This document shows positions 58,165 to 64,000 of a DNA stretch of 64,000 nucleotides, piece by piece; position 1 is the stretch's first letter; every line of letters starts with the position of its first letter. A program made the translations under genes and the position numbers. Where the stretch lies: contig NZ_BSTM01000030.1 in NCBI RefSeq assembly GCF_030269515.1, forward strand, positions 21,270-85,269, in the 5' to 3' direction. The notes beneath the pieces are model-generated. The model saw only the letters and a list, made by a program, of their open reading frames with translations. It did no database searches and was not told the DNA's origin. The DNA is from Actinomadura sp. NBRC 104412. GTDB taxonomy: Bacteria; Actinomycetota; Actinomycetes; Streptosporangiales; Streptosporangiaceae.

Positions 58165-59686
58165 GCCCATCCTGCGGGACTATCTGCCGGCCGCGATCCG
58201 GCGCCATGGATCGCGCCGCGCCGTGGTCGCGGACGGCAAGACCTGGACGTACGCGGACCTGGATCGCGCGTCGCGGGCGGTCGCGGGTTACCTCGACGAC
58301 CTCGGCGTCGGGCCGGGCGACCCGGTCGCGCTCATCCTGCGCAACAGCGCCGAGTACGTCGTGGCCGACCTCGCCATCGCGCTGCTCGGGGCGGCGAAGG
58401 TCCCGCTGAACATGATGTTGTCGACCGAGGAGCAGTCCTACATCCTCGCCGACTCCAAGGCCCGGGTGTGCCTCATCGAGCAGGACCGCCTCGACGTGAT
58501 CGAGGCCGCCCGCGAGAACGGCGTGGACCCACACGTCGTGGTCCGCGGCGGCGAGCCGGGCGCGGGGTCCTGGGACGCCGCGGTGAACCATGCGCCGCTC
58601 GCCGACGAGCCGGCCGTGCCGCCCGACGCGCTGGCGTTGATCATGTACACGGGCGGTACGACGGGACGGCCGAAGGGTGTGCTGCACACCCAACGGGGGA
58701 TCGCGGCGAACCTGCTCTCGCACCTGATCGAGATGGAGCTGGTCGCCGAGGACGTGCTGCTGCTGACCTCGCCGCTGCCGCACAGCGCCGGGTTCCTGTT
58801 GCAGGCCGCGCTGTCCAAGGGGGCGTCGGTGTTCGTCGAGCCGGGCTTCGACATCGAGGGGATCCTCGACCGCATCTCTCGCGACCGCGTCAGCTACCTG
58901 TTCCTGGTGCCCACGATGATCTACAGGTTGATCGACGCGGTGGCCGCGCGCGGGGACGTCGACACCAGCTCGGTGCGCACGATCCTGTACGGCGCCGCGC
59001 CGATCAGCCGCGAACGGCTTGAGCAGGGCCTGCGGATGTTCGGGCCGGTGTTCATGCAGTTGTACGCCCAGTCGGAGGCGCCGAACTTCCTGACCCGGCT
59101 GCGCCGCGACGACCACCGTCTCGACGGCGGGAACGTCCGCCGCCTCACCAGTTGTGGCCAGTCGGTGGTGATGGCGCAGGTCGAGGTGCGCGGGGAGGAC
59201 GGGGCGCCGTGCAAGCCGGGCGAGGTCGGGGAGGTCGTCGCCCGCTCGCCGTACACGATGATCGGCTACCTGGGCTTGGCGGCGGAGACCGCCGAGGCCC
59301 TGAGCGATGGCTGGCTGCACACCGGTGACCTCGGCTACCTCGACGAGGACGGCTACCTGTACCTCGTCGACCGCAAGAAGGACATGATCATCACCGGTGG
59401 CCTCAACGTGTACTCCACCGAGGTCGAGCGGGCGTTGGCCCAGGTCCCCGGCGTGCGGGAGGCGGCCGTCACCGGGATCCCGCACCCGGACTGGGGCGAG
59501 GCCGTCGTCGCGTTCGTCGTGCCCGACCGGCCCGACGTGACGGCCGAGGAGATCCAGGAGGCGTCCCGCGAGGTCCTGACCTCCTACAAGCGGCCCAAGC
59601 GGGTCGTCCTCGTGCCGTCGTTGCCGGTGACGGCGGTCGGGAAGATCGACAAAAAGGAGCTGCGGCGAAGCTGGCCGGGCTGGTAA
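58154..59686 (+). CDS. AMP-forming acyl-CoA ligase
   Basis: This 510-residue adenylate-forming enzyme shows the AMP-binding P-loop IMYTGGTTGRPKGVL at about 163-177, YGAAPISRERL (A5-like), SDGWLHTGDLGYLDEDGYL, DRKKDMIITGGLNVY and a C-terminal catalytic Lys in VGKIDKKEL. It activates a carboxylic acid, probably the imported substrate or a pathway intermediate. The start GTG lies inside the preceding gene (11-base overlap). It is the last gene of the operon; no strong terminator hairpin was noted directly after it. Confidence 0.93.
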   Translation: MTGEPILRDYLPAAIRRHGSRRAVVADGKTWTYADLDRASRAVAGYLDDLGVGPGDPVALILRNSAEYVVADLAIALLGAAKVPLNMMLSTEEQSYILADSKARVCLIEQDRLDVIEAARENGVDPHVVVRGGEPGAGSWDAAVNHAPLADEPAVPPDALALIMYTGGTTGRPKGVLHTQRGIAANLLSHLIEMELVAEDVLLLTSPLPHSAGFLLQAALSKGASVFVEPGFDIEGILDRISRDRVSYLFLVPTMIYRLIDAVAARGDVDTSSVRTILYGAAPISRERLEQGLRMFGPVFMQLYAQSEAPNFLTRLRRDDHRLDGGNVRRLTSCGQSVVMAQVEVRGEDGAPCKPGEVGEVVARSPYTMIGYLGLAAETAEALSDGWLHTGDLGYLDEDGYLYLVDRKKDMIITGGLNVYSTEVERALAQVPGVREAAVTGIPHPDWGEAVVAFVVPDRPDVTAEEIQEASREVLTSYKRPKRVVLVPSLPVTAVGKIDKKELRRSWPGW

Positions 59687-60113
59687 CCGACCGGCGCAAC
59701 CGGGTCGGGCCGCTGGACGGCCCGCTCACGCCAGGGGGAGGCGCGCCCGCCGCCGCGGAGCTTCCGGAGCGGCACCTCCCGCCGCGGCGCGACGGCGACC
59801 TGGTCCGTGACGGAAGCTGGGGGTGAGCCAGCCGACCTGCGGTGAGCACCTGCGGGTGCCGGCCCAAGCCGGGCTGGTACGCGGCAAGAGGATCAAGCAG
59901 TGGGTCTTCTACCAGCGCGACGCGGACCGGATCGCACAGGCCAGGGAGTCGCTGAGCGTTGAATGGTGAGATGGACAGCGCGACCGCGACCGCCGGCGGG
60001 CGGCGGGCGGGGCTCTATGAGCGGCTGATCGCGGACCTGGACGCCGCCCGAGGGACGCACCGAGGTGGTCAGTTCCCTGCTCGGACACAACGTAGCCCAG
60101 GCCGCACAATGGC
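59687..60113 (+). other. Decayed region after the catabolic operon
   Basis: No intact gene is seen. It holds an ArsR-like fragment (59838-59969) and short plausible coding pieces that do not join into one frame. Confidence 0.45.
59838..59969 (+). pseudogene. ArsR-type regulator fragment (C-terminal end)
   Basis: The frame CGEHLRVPAQAGLVRGKRIK then QWVFYQRDADRIAQA ends in TGA at 59967. It matches the recognition helix and wing of ArsR-type winged-helix proteins (HLxVLxxAGLVxxxRxGxWVFYR pattern). The 5' half is missing. Confidence 0.55.
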
Positions 60114-60554
60114 ATGGTCAAGATCGGCAAGAGGCGGACCCGGTACGTGCCGGCCGTGGTGCCCGGTGACGCCCGCCTGGACCTGGAGGCGGTCAAGGAC
60201 CTCCTGGAGGCCACCTACGCCGCCTTCGCCGGCCGCGACAAGGCCGAGGAACTGGCCGGCAGCCCCAGCGGCACGGTCCTCCCCTTCAGCTACCACCCCA
60301 GATTGGAGCTCATCGCCGATCCGGCGCTGCTGGGGTCGCCGAAGCTGTTCTACAACGCCGCCCGGCTCGACCGTTCGATCGCCCTGTCCACGGACGACTA
60401 TCGACGCATGGCCAATCCCCGCCTGGCCCCCATCAGAGGCCACTACGCCATTGGCTACGAGCCGCTGTTCACCGCCATGCAGATTATGGACGTCCAGGCG
60501 ATGATCGAACCCTGGTTCAACCTGATCCAGGTCGGGGACGTGTGGGTGCGCTAG
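60114..60554 (+). CDS. Hypothetical 146-residue protein
   Basis: This soluble protein is not recognised. It has a basic start (VKIGKRRTRYVP), a helical stretch, then FSYHPRLELIADPALLG and a C-terminal YAIGYEPLFTAMQIMD region ending in IQVGDVWVR. It may be the 3' part of a longer gene, because a protein-like reading continues upstream in another frame and no ribosome site is visible. The frameshifted cupin fragment follows directly. Confidence 0.5.
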   Translation: MVKIGKRRTRYVPAVVPGDARLDLEAVKDLLEATYAAFAGRDKAEELAGSPSGTVLPFSYHPRLELIADPALLGSPKLFYNAARLDRSIALSTDDYRRMANPRLAPIRGHYAIGYEPLFTAMQIMDVQAMIEPWFNLIQVGDVWVR

Positions 60555-60559
60555 GAGTC

Positions 60560-60773
60560 AGGCAGGGCCGGTTCCACTGGCACAGGCACGATGAGCAGGA
60601 CAAGTGCTTCTTCGTCCTGGACGGACGGTTTCACATCGAGCTGGAGCACGCCGACGCCGTTGAGCTGGGGCCGCCCCTCGCCAGGCACTCACCGTCCCCG
60701 CAGGGATGGTGCACCGCCCCGTCGTTCCCGTCCGCAGCTCCGTAAAGGTCGGCGTCGCCGCCACCGGCGACTG
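60560..60773 (+). pseudogene. Cupin-domain gene, frameshifted
   Basis: The first frame reads GRFHWHRHDEQDKCFFVLDG with the cupin metal motif HxHxxxQ-like and FHIELE. After GPPLA the reading shifts to QALTVPAGMVHRPVVPV and ends VGVAATGD-stop at 60773. One frameshift near 60685 therefore breaks a small cupin of about 70 residues. Confidence 0.72.
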
Positions 60774-60887
60774 AGCCACACGAGGCCAACGTCAACAACG
60801 CTGGGGCGGCCTGTGCCCCAAGGCAGCCTGACACGACTCATCGGGCAGGCGGTCGCCAGACCGTGGCCACGTGCCCGGTTGCAATTG

Positions 60888-60901
60888 AGTTGAGCTCAAC
60901 T
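60888..60901. promoter_or_regulatory. Palindromic operator before the TetR gene
   Basis: A perfect 14-bp palindrome AGTTGAGCTCAACT lies 13 bases before the ATG at 60915. Position and symmetry fit an autoregulatory TetR-family operator. Confidence 0.7.
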
Positions 60902-60914
60902 TACGATCGCTGCC

Positions 60915-61523
60915 ATGGAACGGCAATGGTCCGCCCGGGGCTCGGCGGCGCGGCAGCGGATACTTCAGGCGGCCACCGAGGAGATGGCCGCGACCGGCGA
61001 CATCGAGGTGGCGGCCGTGGCGCGGCGTGCGGGGGTGAGCGTCGGCCTGCCCTACCGCTACTTCGGCACCCGCAGCGGCCTGGTGAGCGCTGTCATCTCC
61101 GATTTCCACGACCGGCTGGACGAGGCGGTCACCAACCGGGAGTTCGACGGCGACACCTGGTACGAGAGGGAGCGGGCACGGGTCACCGCCTGGGTCGACC
61201 ACCTGTACGACGATCCGCTCGCCCCCGTCGTACTCAGCCGGCAGGGCGGCGACGCCGGGAAGGCGGGCATCGAGACGCAGCGTCTGCACAAGGCCATCGA
61301 GCAGGGTGCCCGCAACATCGCACGCGGACAGCGCGACGGCGATCTGCCCTCCGACCGGGACCCCGAGCTGCTCGTGGCAGCGATCCTGGGCGGCGTTCAC
61401 ACGGCCGTCGCGGTCGCCCTGACCCGCACCCCTCGCCCCGACCGCTCACGAGTCGCCGCCGAGCTGTGGGCCTTCGTCGCCGGTGCCGTCGGTGCCGCGA
61501 ACACCTCCGGGAGGACATCATGA
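60915..61523 (+). CDS. TetR-family transcriptional regulator
   Basis: This 202-residue repressor has an N-terminal helix-turn-helix (about 10-55): RQRILQAATEEMAATG, VAAVARRAGVSVGLPYRYFG. The C-terminal ligand domain is variable. It is followed in ATGA overlap by the phytanoyl-dioxygenase-like gene, so both are one transcript, likely self-controlled through the palindrome at 60888. Confidence 0.92.
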   Translation: MERQWSARGSAARQRILQAATEEMAATGDIEVAAVARRAGVSVGLPYRYFGTRSGLVSAVISDFHDRLDEAVTNREFDGDTWYERERARVTAWVDHLYDDPLAPVVLSRQGGDAGKAGIETQRLHKAIEQGARNIARGQRDGDLPSDRDPELLVAAILGGVHTAVAVALTRTPRPDRSRVAAELWAFVAGAVGAANTSGRTS

Positions 61524-62383
61524 CCGAGCAGAGCACCAACCCCGAAGTTCACAGCCTGGAGGATCTGACCAAAGATCTCGCTCGCACGCACCGGGCCACC
61601 GGTGGTGGCGACCGCGGCGTCGAGCCCGCGCAGGTCCGAGCCGACCTGGCCGCGCTTGAACGCGACGGCTACGTCATCCTGACCGACCTGCTCGGTCGCG
61701 AGGAGTGCGATGAACTTCGCGCCGAACTCACACCGCTGCTCGGCCGGACAGGGCGCAACGCCTTCGAGGGCCATCGCACCCAGCGGATCTACAGCGTGCT
61801 CAACAAGACCCGTGCCGTGGACCGCCTCGTTGACCACCCTCGCGTCCTAGCCCTGATCGACCGGTTGCTGCTGCCCAACTACCTGCTGTCCCAGTTGCAG
61901 GTCATCAACATCCTGCCCGGCGAGGACGCCCAGCTGCTGCATCCCGACGACGGCTTCTATCCGGTTCCCCGCCCCCGACCGGAGCTGTCGGTAGCCACCA
62001 TCTGGGCGATTGACGACTTCACCGCCGACAACGGCGCAACCGTCCTCATCCCCGGCAGTCATCGCTGGCCGAACGGCAGAACCCCCACCGATGCGGACTC
62101 CCGCGTGACCGCTGTCATGCCCGCTGGCTCCTGTGTGTTGTTCGTAGGCACCCTCTGGCACGGCGGCGGCGCCAACCTCAGCGCCGCGCCACGCCTGGCC
62201 GCCACCGCCCAGTACTGTCAGCCCTGGCTGCGGACGCAAGAGGCGTTCACCCTCTCCACCAGCCAGGATGTCGTCCGTGAGGTCTCGGAAGACATCCGTC
62301 GAATGCTCGGCTACAGCATCCATCCGCCTTTCGTCGGCATGGTCGACGGCATGCACCCCAAACGCCTCTTGGACCGCCACTGA
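61520..62383 (+). CDS. Phytanoyl-CoA dioxygenase family protein
   Basis: This 287-residue Fe(II)/2-oxoglutarate-type oxygenase has a DGYVILTDLL start at about 50, iron-binding His and Asp in LLHPDDGFY (about 140), a second His in TLWHGGGANLS (about 212) and a following Arg for 2-oxoglutarate. The full facial triad appears intact. The substrate is unknown; family members hydroxylate small natural products. It shares an ATGA junction with the TetR gene. Confidence 0.9.
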   Translation: MTEQSTNPEVHSLEDLTKDLARTHRATGGGDRGVEPAQVRADLAALERDGYVILTDLLGREECDELRAELTPLLGRTGRNAFEGHRTQRIYSVLNKTRAVDRLVDHPRVLALIDRLLLPNYLLSQLQVINILPGEDAQLLHPDDGFYPVPRPRPELSVATIWAIDDFTADNGATVLIPGSHRWPNGRTPTDADSRVTAVMPAGSCVLFVGTLWHGGGANLSAAPRLAATAQYCQPWLRTQEAFTLSTSQDVVREVSEDIRRMLGYSIHPPFVGMVDGMHPKRLLDRH

Positions 62384-62699
62384 TCGGCATAGCCGGACTG
62401 GCGTGTTACCCAATCCGGTGAACATTTGTGGACACTCCAGGCAGGAGGTGGCTTGTTTGCCGTTCCTGCCTCGGTCGGCTCTACCCTGCGGCATCGTGGG
62501 CTTAGGTGCTGTTCCAGAATTTTGATAACCGCACCGTCAAGCGGATGGAGTATGACGCAGATAGGTCCATCGCTTTCAAGATAGGGGCTGGGATATCGAA
62601 GTCATCGATGGCGCTCCCCTTGGGAGCACCAGGCTCCATGAATATACCCACCACTCCCCCCGCCTCGCGCGCCGAATAGTTCGGCATATCAATCACAGC
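62384..62699. other. Intergenic region without recognised gene
   Basis: A minus frame at 62502-62696 (64 codons, SAIDDFDIPAPILKAMDLSA) is possible, but nothing supports it. Base composition here is less GC-rich than the rest, in line with foreign or decayed DNA. Confidence 0.4.
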
Positions 62700-63122
62700 C
62701 TGAACGATAGTAGGTCATCCCGGACTACCGCCTTGTTGAATCTTGCGAAGCCACCCGGACAAAAAGTCGTTGCTGAATCGGTCGATGGTCGACCGATCGG
62801 CCAGCATCTCGCATCTCCTCCACGACAGAGGAACGCCACGGTGGTGGCGGCCTTTTCATTGAGTTCGAGGGTGATCCGGCGGGCGGACCACGTGTTGTGC
62901 CGCCGCAACCGCTCGATCCGTTCGACGACATCCGGGGTGGGACGGTAAGGATCGCGGGACGCTTGGGCGCTCCTGCAGCCTGACTTCGCCGTGCGTGTCG
63001 TACCGGTTCTTCCACTTGGACAGGCAGGCGCGGGAGACACCGGCCTCGGCGGCGACGTGCGCGATCGGACGGGTGCGGCAGCGCTCCACGAGCCTTCGGC
63101 GTCCCTCGATGTTCAAGGGCAC
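62700..63122 (-). pseudogene. IS481-type transposase remnant (N-terminal part)
   Basis: The first minus frame reads PLNIEGRRRLVERCRTRPIA, HVAAEAGVSRACLSKWKNRY and DTHGEVRLQERPSVPRS. After a frameshift near 62945 PTPDVVERIERLRRHNTWSA and RRITLELNE follow. This is the helix-turn-helix start of IS481 transposases. The DDE core is absent. Confidence 0.8.
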
Positions 63123-63134
63123 GTTCGCGTTGTG

Positions 63135-63873
63135 TCACCGGAGCACCTTCGCGCTCCGTCCGGCCGTGATGGCGGTGAGGAGAGGGAGAGCGATGAGTAG
63201 CGCGACCGCGACGAGGAGTCCGCTTGCCCAGAGCGGCCCAAGGTCCCCGGCTTCGGTGTTGAGGGTGGCCGCAGCGATGACGGGGCCGACGGCGGCGCCC
63301 ACGTTGAGCGCCGCCGTCGCATACGAGCCGGCCATGGTGGGCGCTCTTGCGGCCTCGTAGAGGACCCGCGTAATCAGCGTGCTGCCCAGCGCGAACGACA
63401 GGGCGCCCTGCAAGAACACGAGGATGAACAGGGCGACCGGCTCGTCGGCCAGCATCGCCAGGGACGGCCATCCGATGAGCAGCAACGGGCCGCCGATTGC
63501 GATGACCGGACCGGGACGCCGGTCGGACAACTGGCCAGCGACGGTGACGCCCACGAAGGAACCGGCGCCGAAGAGCACCAGAGCGACAGAGATCCACAAC
63601 TCGCCCAGCCCGGCGCTGTCGGTCACCACGGGGGCGAGGAAGGTGAAGCTTCCGAAGGTTGCAGCGTTCACCAGCGCGCCGAGCAGCATCACCAGAATCA
63701 ACCGCCGCTGTGTGAGCTGGGCGAGCTCCGCTCGCAACGCCGGCCTGCCGGTCGCCTCATCTTCGTCACGTCCTGCTGGGATTGCCTTCAGGATGCCGAA
63801 AGCTGCAGGCAGGCAGAGAGCACCGACCGCCCAGAAGGTGGCCCGCCAGCCGAGCAACGTGCCAAGCACCGAG
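63135..63873 (-). pseudogene. MFS exporter, 5' half removed by IS3 insertion
   Basis: The minus frame codes the second half of a 12-helix major-facilitator drug exporter (GTLLGWRATFWAVGALCL, later QLSDRRPGPVIAIGGPLLL and STLITRVLYEAA), like Cmx/Cml-type exporters. The first six helices are missing. The reading starts abruptly at the IS3-type end at 63874. It is unlikely to transport; the six remaining helices could still be expressed. Confidence 0.85.
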
Positions 63874-63900
63874 TGAGGTTCCCCCCGTTGCACGGATACC
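63874..63900. repeat. Terminal inverted repeat of an IS3-family element
   Basis: The stretch starting TGAGGTTCCCCCCGTTGCAC has the TGA(A/G)G...CCCC form of actinobacterial IS3 ends. It separates the cut exporter gene from the transposase end. The other IS end is outside the window. Confidence 0.7.
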
Positions 63901-63910
63901 TGCGATGAGG

Positions 63911-64000
63911 TCACTCGGCGGTGTCTGAGGGCAGGTTGAGCCCTTCGAACGTGACGGGGCTGTGCATCCCGATACTGGAATGCCGCCTGTAGGGATTATA
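63911..64000 (-). CDS. IS3-family transposase OrfB, C-terminal end (partial)
   Basis: The minus strand from the right edge reads YNPYRRHSSIGMHSPVTFE then GLNLPSDTAE-stop (63913-63911), the conserved C-terminus of IS3 OrfB (YNxxRRHSSIGxxSPxxFE). The rest is outside the window. It lies 11 bases inside the inverted repeat. Confidence 0.88.
   Translation of the reverse strand, partial: YNPYRRHSSIGMHSPVTFEGLNLPSDTAE

Noticed and set aside
1..64000. Integrase, relaxase, tRNA attachment site or replication origin defining the element
   Set aside because: Looked for but not recognised; the element borders cannot be set from this window, and the left one is probably outside it.

Overview
The window is high-GC DNA with the codon habits of an actinomycete. 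The mix of a Gram-positive type IV secretion (conjugation) locus, PucR-type regulators, ABC operons and many decayed transposases suggests a filamentous member of the Streptosporangiales (Actinomadura-like). That placement is inference. No rRNA, tRNA, CRISPR array, integrase or origin was recognised.

Region 1 (1-21337) is one arm of a conjugative or integrative element. It carries a VirB4-type ATPase, a large polytopic channel protein, a giant VirB1-like cell-wall hydrolase, a TcpC/VirB8-like protein, small membrane subunits and an FtsK/HerA-type coupling ATPase. A sigma-70-family factor, a protein with a NusA-like KH segment, two response regulators and a histidine kinase follow. A minus-strand gene with 15-residue repeats runs off the left edge.

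Region 2 (21436-30071) is the most unusual part. Seven minus-strand genes are each built as a separate expression cassette: promoter, 63-71 nt leader with two hairpins, purine-rich ribosome binding site, one gene, intrinsic terminator. Each promoter reads TTGNCR-like, exactly 17 bases, then ACGGTC. The same promoter occurs three more times inside the conjugation locus, before the TcpC-like gene and on both sides of a divergent gene pair. Cassettes and transfer genes therefore look like one regulon, and the sigma factor at 15835-16731 is the obvious candidate to read it. The cassette products are two PG-hydrolase-like secreted proteins (one apparently inactive), two 10-helix membrane proteins, two paralogous unknowns and one further unknown.

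Region 3 (30102-41350) looks chromosomal. It holds an oligopeptide-type ABC operon followed by a hydantoinase/oxoprolinase-like gene and its DUF917 partner, a divergent PucR regulator, and a secreted lipase-like esterase.

Region 4 (41449-49282) is a patch of wrecked IS elements around two intact conflict-type genes: a DUF262 (GmrS-like) protein fused to an AlbA_2/Schlafen-type domain, and an 881-residue membrane protein that carries an amino-acid-binding-protein fold outside the cell.

Region 5 (49283-59686) is a catabolic operon. A GAF/PucR regulator is followed by a FAH-family hydrolase, a cyclase-family metal hydrolase, a complete Liv-type ABC importer, a carboxymuconolactone-decarboxylase-like protein and an acyl-CoA ligase. 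Region 6 (59687-64000) holds gene fragments, a TetR-phytanoyl dioxygenase pair with a clear palindromic operator, IS481 and IS3 remnants, and an MFS exporter cut by the IS3 copy.
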